The notes under the pieces were generated by a model, which had not been told where the DNA came from, made no database searches, and saw only the letters and a list, made by a program, of their open reading frames with translations. Shown here one piece after another: positions 17,463-25,048 of a DNA stretch of 43,410 bases (the stretch's first letter is position 1; each line of letters begins with the position of its first letter). The DNA lies in contig CAZFWV010000019.1 of NCBI GenBank assembly GCA_964522605.1, positions 1 through 43,410 on the forward strand, given 5' to 3'. This DNA is from CAVZLD01 sp964522605. Lineage in GTDB: Bacteria > Planctomycetota > Planctomycetia > Pirellulales > Pirellulaceae. The translations under genes were made by a program, and so were the position numbers.

Positions 17463-18074
17463 ATGATCCGCGCCGAATTGCTGACATCCAGAATCCTGGT
17501 CCTCGTCTTGGTCGTCACGTTGGGCTGCCATCGCGCAACGGAGGCGCCGACGACGTCGACCATGAGCGAGCAAGTCCGAGGAGGTAACGCAATGTCGATT
17601 CAATTGGTCAGCTCCGCATTCTCGCATGGCGAGATGATCCCACTCGACTACACGGGCGATGGAGCGGACCGTTCGCCACCGCTTGCCTGGTCGAACGTAC
17701 CCGCGAATGCGCAATCGCTGGCGTTGGTCTGCGACGACCCGGACGCGCCTTCCCCCGAGCCCTGGGTGCACTGGCTGATTTACGATCTTCCGCCGCACCT
17801 GAGCGAACTGCCCGAAGGGATCGAACCGGGCGCCCTGCCGACCATGCCGGCGGGATCCGCCCAGGGACAAAACTCCTGGACCAGCGGCCAGACGATCGGC
17901 TATCGCGGGCCGGCACCACCGCCTGGACACGGTTTGCATCACTATCACTTTCGCCTGTATGCCCTGGATCAACCACTGCGGCTCGGTCCGGGTGCGGACG
18001 TGGACGCATTGCAGCGGGCAATGCAGGGACACATCTTGGCAACCGGCGAATTGATCGGGACCTATCAGCGCTAG
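17463..18074 (+). CDS. PEBP / YbhB-YbcL family protein, possibly a lipoprotein
   Basis: The conserved domain begins at MSIQLVSSAFSHGEMIPLDYTGDGADRSPPLAW and contains the ligand-pocket signatures DDPDAPSPEPWVHWL and YRGPAPPPGHGLHHYHFRLYAL of the phosphatidylethanolamine-binding protein family. From the ATG at 17463 there are 203 residues with a hydrophobic leader and a lipobox-like TLGC near Cys22. An internal ATG at 17592 has a perfect AGGAGGT about 8 bases upstream and would give a 160-residue cytosolic form, the usual length of YbhB-type proteins. Either or both starts may be used. Function in bacteria is poorly defined. thiO follows after 28 bases. Confidence 0.85.
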   Translation: MIRAELLTSRILVLVLVVTLGCHRATEAPTTSTMSEQVRGGNAMSIQLVSSAFSHGEMIPLDYTGDGADRSPPLAWSNVPANAQSLALVCDDPDAPSPEPWVHWLIYDLPPHLSELPEGIEPGALPTMPAGSAQGQNSWTSGQTIGYRGPAPPPGHGLHHYHFRLYALDQPLRLGPGADVDALQRAMQGHILATGELIGTYQR

Positions 18075-18102
18075 AGGCTGTCTTTGTCAGGAAGCTGAAC
18101 TG

Positions 18103-19206
18103 ATGCCGGATTGCCTCGTGCTAGGTGGTGGGATTATCGGTCTGTCGATTGCGGAACAATTGACCCGCCTCGGTCAGTCCGTCCGCCTTGTGACTCCCTT
18201 TCGCATCCGACAAACGGCCTCGTGGGCCGCCGCGGGGATTTTGCCCCCCCCGTCGCCGCAGGCTCACGATGCGGTCGAGCAATTGCGAATGCTGAGTCAA
18301 CGTTTGTATCCTTCCTGGTGCGACCGTCTGTCTCACGAAAGTGGCCTCGACGTCGGATACCGACCGTGTGGAGGACTCTACCTGAGTCGGCGACCGGGCG
18401 AATCCGCCGCCTTGCGCGCGACGATGGACCAACTACAGCGTGAAGGGGGCCGAGTGGAGGCGGTGGACCGCAATCGCTTGACCGAGTTGGAACCCGGCCT
18501 GACCGTTCCCGACGATCTGCGGTGCACCTATCTTCTGCCCGAAGAGGCGCAAGTGCGTCCGTCGCGACTCCTGAAAGCGCTCCGCGCGATTCTAAGCCGC
18601 CGGGGTGTTGAGTTCGTCGACGAAGTCCAAATCCTCGGTTGGACCGATTTAGGCAAAGGTCGTGCCGCGCTGCGAACAAATCTGGGACGATGGAACGCAA
18701 CGTGGATCTGTGTGGCCGCGGGCCCCTGGTCCACGGCCTTGCTCCACGACCTGGGTAGAGAACTTCCGGTCGAACCCCGCCGCGGACAGATCGTCGCCTG
18801 GCAGACGTCGCGCCCCCTGCTACAGCGAATCGTCAACGAAGGGCCAAGGTATCTCGTGCCGCGTCCAGACGGCTGGCTGCTGGCCGGATCCACGGTGGAA
18901 GAAGTCGGATTTGACGGCTCAACAACCTCCGAGGGCATTGACGAATTAGTGACCTTCGCGCGCGGCTGGCTTCCGGCGCTTCGCGACATGCCCTTGCGTG
19001 ATGCGTGGGCCGGTCTGCGTCCCTACTCCCGGGATGGACGGCCGCACCTGGGTCGCCTTGCCCCATGGGAAAATGTCTTGGTGGCGGCTGGCCATTTTCG
19101 CAGCGGGATTCATCTGGCGCCAGCCACGGCCCAAATTCTTGCGGAGTTGATTCTCGGCCACGTTCCCCAAATCGACCTCTCACCCTTCGCGCCGCGTCCG
19201 GGGTAA
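18103..19206 (+). CDS. thiO: Glycine oxidase ThiO-like FAD-dependent oxidoreductase
   Basis: The 367-residue protein opens with the FAD-binding dinucleotide fold CLVLGGGIIGLSIAEQL (GxGxxG-type, residues 4-20). ASWAAAGILPP, RRGQIVAW, YLVPRPDGWLLAGSTVEEVGFD and the C-terminal AWAGLRPYSRDGRPHLGR and GHFRSGIHLAPATA are all typical of ThiO/DAO-type enzymes. ThiO oxidises glycine to iminoglycine for the thiazole ring of thiamine. AGGAAG lies 7 bases before the ATG. No other thiamine gene is in the window, so a broader D-amino-acid oxidase role remains possible. The 3' end overlaps the convergent glycosyltransferase gene by 97 bases. Confidence 0.88.
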   Translation: MPDCLVLGGGIIGLSIAEQLTRLGQSVRLVTPFRIRQTASWAAAGILPPPSPQAHDAVEQLRMLSQRLYPSWCDRLSHESGLDVGYRPCGGLYLSRRPGESAALRATMDQLQREGGRVEAVDRNRLTELEPGLTVPDDLRCTYLLPEEAQVRPSRLLKALRAILSRRGVEFVDEVQILGWTDLGKGRAALRTNLGRWNATWICVAAGPWSTALLHDLGRELPVEPRRGQIVAWQTSRPLLQRIVNEGPRYLVPRPDGWLLAGSTVEEVGFDGSTTSEGIDELVTFARGWLPALRDMPLRDAWAGLRPYSRDGRPHLGRLAPWENVLVAAGHFRSGIHLAPATAQILAELILGHVPQIDLSPFAPRPG

Positions 19207-20783
19207 TGCGGCGAACTCGAGGTGATGGCGGGCGGCGGATTCGGTTGGGTCCGCAGCAGCACCACGGTAACTCGACCGAAATGCCGTTGTCGCTCGACCG
19301 ACACGGACACACCGGCAGCCTCCAGGGCCTTCGTGAGTCGGCTGACCGTTTCGACAGCCGCGTCCGGACTTTGGCGCAAGATCAACCAAGCTCCGCTCCG
19401 TTGTTCGAGCGGTTGCCGTTGCTCGTCGCTCCAATCCCATGAGCGCGATGACGAGAGAACGACCCATGCGGGAGGCTGCTCGCGCAGCGAATAGAGCGCT
19501 CGCAGCGGGAAGAGACAATAGTCTTTCAGCGCCGGATCCGAATCATCTCGAATCGCATCATCTTCGATCAGACCCGGTCTCACGTAAACGGGCCAACGAT
19601 TCGCCATTGGATCGGAGTTGATCCACTGGATCGCCCCACGCCAGTCTTCGTTTCGGTGTCGCCGCCAAATCGAACTCGGTGACCATGGCTGCTGGGCGGC
19701 GAAGAATCCGGTGATCCACAGCACGACCAGGATCGCGTACGACCACTGCCATTTGCCGCGCGGTAACAGTCCCCCAAGCAATCCAGCAACGATCATCGGC
19801 ACGAGTCCGACGGCAATCAGGTAGCGGCGAAAAAACAGCCGCGCCCAGTCCTGCCGGGTGAACACCCACGCCGTGACAAGCGGCACCACGTACCAACAGA
19901 CACAGAATCGAAGCAGGTTTAGGACACTCGGTGGAACCGTCCAGCGCACTCCACGACGATAGGCCCCTGCCGCCAGTGCGCTCACTCCCAGCGCCGGCAG
20001 AATGACATACAGGTGTCCCCCAAATAGTCGCAGGATATCCGTCCAAGGTGCCCGAGGAATAAAGCGTTCCCAGTTCTGCCGACGTGCAGCGATTTCCATC
20101 AGCGGCTGCCAGGCGACCAACATCCCCAGGAGACAAACGGCGAAGAGCCCCGCCCAGACTGCCAGCGATCGCCCCTCTCGAGCGGGCTGTTGAAACCAAA
20201 GCAGTACCAGATAAACCACCTCGCCCAACAAAAGCAGGGCACTCGTGTAATGGCAATAGAACATCGCCCAGCTCATACTGATCCAAGCCAACGACCAAAC
20301 CCCGGGACGCGCTCGCAGACAGAGGAAGCAAATTACCTGTAGCAGGCCCAAGAATTGAACGCACGCGTAGGGCCGGGCCTCTCGTGCAAAGTCGATCGCC
20401 TGCGGATCGATCAGGATCAGGAATCCGGTCAGCAGGCCGAGCGTCATTGCACCAGTCGCACGTCGAACCAGGACCGCGCCCACGACACAAGAGAGGCTTC
20501 CCGCAACCAGCGAGGGGAATCGCAAGCTGAACTCACTGATCCCCAGAACCCGCGTCAGGAACCAGAGCAGCCAGAAGTAGAGTGGCGGCTGATTGCCGGC
20601 ACGCGCTCGATCAGCGACGTCGCGCAAGGGTCCCTCAACACACCAAGCCGTGTGCAGTTCATCAATCCATAGGCTTTCTCGGACCGTGATCGCCCGGAGT
20701 CCGAATGCGGCCGAAGCCAAAACCGCCAGCAGGCACCATTCGGCTGCCGACCGCCCGAGGGGCTTCACCGGGTTAGGCCGCAT
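19110..20783 (-). CDS. GT-C fold glycosyltransferase (GT39/ArnT-like)
   Basis: About 557 residues from the ATG at 20783, with roughly 10-12 transmembrane segments. The first periplasmic loop carries the acidic GT-C signature (RESLWIDELHTAW), and NQPPLYFWLLWFL then FSLRFPSLVAGSL is the usual PMT/ArnT-type pattern. The soluble C-terminal part covers about the last 150 residues. Such enzymes transfer sugars from polyprenyl-phosphate carriers on the outer face of the membrane. The start overlaps the SNF2 stop by 11 bases; an ATG at 20795 is also possible. The C-terminus overlaps thiO on the opposite strand. The sugar and acceptor are unknown. Confidence 0.85.
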   Translation of the reverse strand: MRPNPVKPLGRSAAEWCLLAVLASAAFGLRAITVRESLWIDELHTAWCVEGPLRDVADRARAGNQPPLYFWLLWFLTRVLGISEFSLRFPSLVAGSLSCVVGAVLVRRATGAMTLGLLTGFLILIDPQAIDFAREARPYACVQFLGLLQVICFLCLRARPGVWSLAWISMSWAMFYCHYTSALLLLGEVVYLVLLWFQQPAREGRSLAVWAGLFAVCLLGMLVAWQPLMEIAARRQNWERFIPRAPWTDILRLFGGHLYVILPALGVSALAAGAYRRGVRWTVPPSVLNLLRFCVCWYVVPLVTAWVFTRQDWARLFFRRYLIAVGLVPMIVAGLLGGLLPRGKWQWSYAILVVLWITGFFAAQQPWSPSSIWRRHRNEDWRGAIQWINSDPMANRWPVYVRPGLIEDDAIRDDSDPALKDYCLFPLRALYSLREQPPAWVVLSSSRSWDWSDEQRQPLEQRSGAWLILRQSPDAAVETVSRLTKALEAAGVSVSVERQRHFGRVTVVLLRTQPNPPPAITSSSPHYPGRGAKGERSIWGTWPRINSARIWAVAGAR

Positions 20784-22512
20784 CGCTCGAAACATCCAGG
20801 CGCCCCGTCGGCAACTGCAAATCAAAAAGACCGAAGATTTCAGCTTGCGACAGGCCACACGTACGCGGCGAGTGGGCGTCGGCCAGAATCGCCTCAAACA
20901 ATTCGCGTTTCTGCGCCAGGACCTGGTCGATGCGTTCCTCGATCGTACCACTGGTCAGGAATCGGGTCACCGTCACAGGGCCGGCGGCGCCAATCCGGTG
21001 CGCCCGATTGATGGCCTGATCTTCAACCGCCGGATTCCACCACCGATCGAATAGAAACACATACTCGCAGAACTGGAGATTCAAGCCGACGCTACCCGCG
21101 CCGTAACTCATCAAGATCACGTGACGCGACCGATCACTGCGAAACTGTTCGATCGCCCGTTCTCGCTGTCGCTGCGGGATCTTCCCGTGGTACGCGATTG
21201 TACCAAAACGGTCCAAGCGATCGCCGAGTTCTTCAAGCGTATGAACCCATTGACTGAAGACGATGGCCTTCTTCCCACTGGACGCGACTTCCTCAAGATC
21301 CGCCTCCAGGCGATCCAATTTACTGCTGCAGCCGGTTTGCGGGTCAAAATTACAGATCTGTTTCAGACGCAACACTAACTCGAACACATGCTGAATCGTG
21401 ATGGCGTGTCCCAGCCGGTTGAGCTGGACGACGCCTTCATTCTCGGCGCGCTCATACGCTTCTGCCTGTTCGGGCGACAGCCAAAGCAGAGCGTCGCGGT
21501 ACAGCTTCGGAGGAAGATCCGTGAGCACCTGGTCTTTCGTCCGTCGCAGAATGTAATCCCGCGTCGCCTCGCGCAGACGTCGGGGAGTCATCTCGACCGA
21601 CAGGGAGCCGGCCACCAGGAACTCGAAGATCCCAACCAGATCCTCCGTCGAATTCTCCACCGGCGTACCGGTCAGTGCCCAATTCCGCGTCCGGGGCACC
21701 GAGCGAATCACTTGACTGGACGTGCTGCTGCGGTTCTTGATCCGCTGGGCTTCATCGAGAACGACCAGGTCATAATGTTTTGAAGGATCCGTGATTTCTT
21801 CTCGATCGCGGACCAGGAGTTCATAGTTGGCCAGCTTGATGGGAACATCGGTCAAGCTCCATTGCCACCGTCGACGAGCTTGATCTCCTTCTACGACCGT
21901 GACCAGCAGCTCCGGCGCCCACATCTCGAACTCGCGCCGCCAATTCGTCACCAACGGCTTGGGACAGACGAGCAAGACGTTGCGGATTTCACCCGCGTGA
22001 ATCAGCAAACGGATGGCGGTGATCGCCTGCATCGTTTTTCCCAATCCCATTTCGTCGGCGAGAATCGCCGCATGCCGCGGGAACAGAAAACTCACTCCCG
22101 TCAGTTGATAAGGAAAGGGACGAAATGGCATCCGTAAAGCACCGCCACCTAATAACTGCTCCAGCGGGGGCTGAAGCAGGTAGTACAGCCGGTCATCGAC
22201 TTTAATGATGTCCGAGGGTGGACGAATATGCGTCACCTTCGGTCGCTCGACGGAATTTGACGCGGGCTTCGCTTGACGATGATGGGGAGGTGAACCGCCT
22301 GGCATCGGCAGGTCGGCCGTCGCATAGTGAAAGGCGAACTTTCGCACACGAATCGACGGCGGCGTGAATTGCAGCTTGACCGTCCGCGGTAGGTCTCCTC
22401 GCAGACGGAACGCGCGCGATTCGACCTTCGGTAGCCGCTTCAGTGCCGTGTTCCACCCCGTTGCGCGGATCATGGACACTGCACCGGAAGCCCTGTCCTG
22501 ATCCTCAACCAT
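20773..22512 (-). CDS. SNF2-family DNA-dependent ATPase/helicase
   Basis: The 579-residue protein has all superfamily 2 SNF2 motifs: FPYQLTGVSFL, Walker A DEMGLGKT (about 153-160), VVLDEAQRIKN (Walker B near 252), LTGTPVENS, then the C-terminal RecA lobe with AIVFSQWVHTLEELG, YHGKIPQRQRERAI, GAGSVGLNL and DRWWNPAVEDQAINRAHRIG. Residues 1-120 are not recognisable. These ATPases translocate on double-stranded DNA to remodel bound proteins, for example RNA polymerase in RapA. The ATG shares its A with the stop of the upstream gene (TAATG), implying translational coupling. Confidence 0.95.
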   Translation of the reverse strand: MVEDQDRASGAVSMIRATGWNTALKRLPKVESRAFRLRGDLPRTVKLQFTPPSIRVRKFAFHYATADLPMPGGSPPHHRQAKPASNSVERPKVTHIRPPSDIIKVDDRLYYLLQPPLEQLLGGGALRMPFRPFPYQLTGVSFLFPRHAAILADEMGLGKTMQAITAIRLLIHAGEIRNVLLVCPKPLVTNWRREFEMWAPELLVTVVEGDQARRRWQWSLTDVPIKLANYELLVRDREEITDPSKHYDLVVLDEAQRIKNRSSTSSQVIRSVPRTRNWALTGTPVENSTEDLVGIFEFLVAGSLSVEMTPRRLREATRDYILRRTKDQVLTDLPPKLYRDALLWLSPEQAEAYERAENEGVVQLNRLGHAITIQHVFELVLRLKQICNFDPQTGCSSKLDRLEADLEEVASSGKKAIVFSQWVHTLEELGDRLDRFGTIAYHGKIPQRQRERAIEQFRSDRSRHVILMSYGAGSVGLNLQFCEYVFLFDRWWNPAVEDQAINRAHRIGAAGPVTVTRFLTSGTIEERIDQVLAQKRELFEAILADAHSPRTCGLSQAEIFGLFDLQLPTGRLDVSSDAA

Positions 22513-23030
22513 TAGGCGGCCTTCTGCAATTCCCGAATCGCTTCACTGATCCGCTGAAACGGTTCGCTAAGGTCCCAGTCCGGAATCTGTTCGCGATAAA
22601 CCTGCTCGACCCGCTCTTGGTCGGCGGCATGACGCTGGGAAACATAAACCTGGTTGGCACCGAGGCAGAACGACAGGAAATGGCGACCGATTACGACCGA
22701 GTCCGCTGTCGAGACGCCAAGAATGGGAACTTCGGTGAAATCGCGGAGCGTCAGCATCGCTTCCGTATCCGTCAGAACCAGCTCGGGCGTGGACTGGGCA
22801 TGCTGCACTAATGCTTGCCCGATCTGCTCGCCGCACAAGAAACCCCGGAGCGTCGGACCGTACAGGATCTCTTGCGCGCGATTCGGCTTGACGGGTTCCG
22901 TGCAATGGAATTCCAACGGTCGTCCGAGACCGTTCAGCACCAGATACCCGCCGATGAGCACCGAAGCTCCCAAATCGGCAACAGTCATAAAACCGAAGGT
23001 TGCATTCGACGCCGGGTTGCTAGCAGACAT
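22512..23030 (-). CDS. Unknown protein coupled to the SNF2 gene (172 aa)
   Basis: The frame runs from 23216, but the ATG at 23030 with GAGAG upstream is more likely, because the 62 residues before it have no protein-like character. The product has mixed strand and helix (FMTVADLGASVLIGGYLVLNG, LVLTDTEAMLTLRDFTEVPILGVSTADSVVIG) and a conserved-looking CGEQIGQALV. There is no signal peptide. The stop overlaps the SNF2 start by one base. I do not recognise a family. Tight coupling suggests it works with the helicase or is co-regulated with it. Confidence 0.7.
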   Translation of the reverse strand: MSASNPASNATFGFMTVADLGASVLIGGYLVLNGLGRPLEFHCTEPVKPNRAQEILYGPTLRGFLCGEQIGQALVQHAQSTPELVLTDTEAMLTLRDFTEVPILGVSTADSVVIGRHFLSFCLGANQVYVSQRHAADQERVEQVYREQIPDWDLSEPFQRISEAIRELQKAA

Positions 23031-23209
23031 GCAGCTCTCGATCGAATCGACATGGTTCTTGATAAACCGAATGATCGGGATGCTGGATCGATCGTCTTTA
23101 ACAGGAACCGGGAATCTGGTGAGCCCCGTTCTGCCGCATCGAGACGCCTCCGCGGAAGGATCGATTTGGGCCGAATTCCGCCCCAAATTTAGGCGTTTTC
23201 GCCAGTTGG

Positions 23210-23239
23210 TGGACAAGGGCCAGCAAGCATGCTTATACT
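23210..23239 (+). promoter_or_regulatory. Candidate promoter for the 150-residue protein
   Basis: TGGACA (23210-23215), an 18-base spacer and TATACT (23234-23239) lie about 50 bases before the ATG at 23288, within the divergent intergenic region. Confidence 0.45.
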
Positions 23240-23287
23240 GGGAGAATACTGGCTACGAGCAATCTCTGCAGAAGGACCCGAACGAGC

Positions 23288-23740
23288 ATGTCGGACTCCC
23301 CGCGCCCAACTCAGCCACTGTTTACCCATATTGACGTCTCGACGGGCACCTCAGCCCGTAACAGTGTTTCTTCGGACGCTACAGCGACCTCAATGCTTGC
23401 ACAGCTGATTGCCGCGCAGAACCGGCAGAACGAACTGCTCGAACAGCTTTTGCATCAGATGAGCGCCGCCCAGCGTCAGCGTGCGACCGAGTTGGGCCAA
23501 TGGAAGCAGGCCAACCCGGATCTCGCCCGAAGGTGCCGTCAGGCAGCCGAAATGCTGGGCCAGATTCAGACGCGTTTCCTCGAATCCGTGACCGACGAGA
23601 TCGCGGAGAACGGCGACTGCATGATGGATGGCGAATTCATGCTCAACGAATTCGTCGACCGCTTCGGGCCTCGCTTGGCCCATCTGAATGGTGTTCTGCA
23701 GGTTCTATCCCAACTGAGCAGCGTCCCCGCGGGTGACTGA
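23288..23740 (+). CDS. Unknown helical protein (150 aa)
   Basis: ATG at 23288 with AAGGA about 10 bases upstream. Residues 1-35 are polar and disordered-looking. Residues about 36-90 form a long amphipathic helix rich in Gln, Leu and Glu (MLAQLIAAQNRQNELLEQLL, MSAAQRQRATEL), a probable coiled coil. The C-terminal part (MLNEFVDRFGPRLAHLNGVLQVLSQL) is again helical. It has no cysteine cluster beyond single residues and no membrane segment. I do not recognise a family. It has its own candidate promoter and precedes the ligase gene by 145 bases. Confidence 0.7.
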   Translation: MSDSPRPTQPLFTHIDVSTGTSARNSVSSDATATSMLAQLIAAQNRQNELLEQLLHQMSAAQRQRATELGQWKQANPDLARRCRQAAEMLGQIQTRFLESVTDEIAENGDCMMDGEFMLNEFVDRFGPRLAHLNGVLQVLSQLSSVPAGD

Positions 23741-23814
23741 TCGGTTCCTCTCGGTCCCTCTGACCTAGCAATTCCGCGTGCGCACCGACTGCCGACATGT
23801 CGCGTGGCGGCCAG

Positions 23815-23843
23815 TTGCCAATGCGATCTTAGTCGACTATCGT
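23815..23843 (+). promoter_or_regulatory. Candidate promoter of the acid-to-alcohol gene cluster
   Basis: TTGCCA (23815-23820), a 17-base spacer and TATCGT (23838-23843) lie 42 bases before the ligase ATG. Hexamers and spacing are identical to those before the superoxide dismutase gene. Confidence 0.5.
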
Positions 23844-23885
23844 CTAACAATCTTTGCTGTTTTATCCCGACTCGGGGATCCCGCC

Positions 23886-25016
23886 ATGCATGCCTCACCC
23901 ACGGAAACTCCTGAATTCACCGCGCAAATCGAACAGGCGCGGAACAAATTAGATGCCCACACGCGTGAGATCGTGCGGTGGCATTTCGACGAGTCGACCG
24001 GATGTCCGTTCTGGCTGGAAAAGAAACAGGAACTTGGTTTTGATCCGCTGACGGAAATCAACACGTTCGACGATCTGCAAAAGTTCCCGCTGTTCGAAGA
24101 CGAATGGCTGCGCGGCGGACCGGTTCGCCGCTGGGTTCCGAAGGCCTATGCCGACAAACCGATCTATGTCTTTGAGACGGGGGGAACGACCGGAATTCCG
24201 AAAAGTCGCGTCGTAATTGACGATTTTCGGATCGACTACGAGTTGTTCAGCGAGACGCTACCGGATCAGTATTTCCCGAAGGGCGCCAATTGGTTAATGC
24301 TCGGCCCGTCCGGCCCGCGGCGTCTTCGACTTGCCGTCGAACATCTATGCCAATACCGCGGAGGCATCTGCTTCTGTATCGACCTCGACCCGCGCTGGGT
24401 CGTCAAACTGATCAAGAAGGGCTGGATGGAGCACCTGGAAGCCTACAAGCAGCATTGTATTGAGCAGGCGATCACGATCCTGACGGCCGGGCACGACGTG
24501 AAGTGTGTCTTCGCCACGCCAAAACTGCTGGACGCACTGGCGCTGGCTCTGGAAGAACGCGGAACCAGCATCCGGGATATCGGCATCACCGGAATTTTTT
24601 CTGGCGGCACGGAATTCACTCCGCAATGGACGCGATACTGCGTCGAGGAGTTATTTGGCGGCCCTCCCGAAGTCAGTGGCGTCTACATGACCCCCACCTA
24701 CGGCAACACCTTGATGGGACTGGCGTGCAGCAAACCGGTGACTGCGGCGGAGGGTTACAAGATCAGCTACTTCGCGCCTCAGCCCCGTGCCGTCACCCAA
24801 GTCGTGGATTTCGATGATCCGAATCAGGTGGTCGAATACGGGGCTACGGGCCGCGTCAAACTGACAACGCTCACGCGGGAGTTCTTTGTGCCGGGCTTTC
24901 TGGAGCGCGATGAGGGAGAACGAGAGCGACCCTGCGACCAGTATCCGTGGGATGGCGTCAGTGGGGTCCGACCTTATCGCGGCGTCGCAGCGCAGACCAC
25001 AGTCGGCGTCTACTAA
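23886..25016 (+). CDS. LuxE/PaaK-like adenylate-forming ligase
   Basis: The 376-residue protein belongs to the acyl-adenylate superfamily by its phosphate-binding loop VFETGGTTGIPKSRVV (about 95-110), followed by GPSGPRRL, the adenine-side segment ITGIFSGGTEFTP and GVYMTPTYGNTLMG. In length and in lacking a long C-terminal domain it resembles LuxE acyl-protein synthetases and short PaaK-like proteins rather than full acyl-CoA synthetases. It would activate a carboxylic acid to an acyl-AMP and pass it to a thiol. The ATG at 23886 is preferred; the frame upstream to 23778 overlaps the candidate promoter and lacks family sequence. An aldehyde dehydrogenase gene follows after 32 bases. Confidence 0.8.
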   Translation: MHASPTETPEFTAQIEQARNKLDAHTREIVRWHFDESTGCPFWLEKKQELGFDPLTEINTFDDLQKFPLFEDEWLRGGPVRRWVPKAYADKPIYVFETGGTTGIPKSRVVIDDFRIDYELFSETLPDQYFPKGANWLMLGPSGPRRLRLAVEHLCQYRGGICFCIDLDPRWVVKLIKKGWMEHLEAYKQHCIEQAITILTAGHDVKCVFATPKLLDALALALEERGTSIRDIGITGIFSGGTEFTPQWTRYCVEELFGGPPEVSGVYMTPTYGNTLMGLACSKPVTAAEGYKISYFAPQPRAVTQVVDFDDPNQVVEYGATGRVKLTTLTREFFVPGFLERDEGERERPCDQYPWDGVSGVRPYRGVAAQTTVGVY

Positions 25017-25048
25017 CCGCTGCTTCTGATGATAGGAGCTTGACTACC

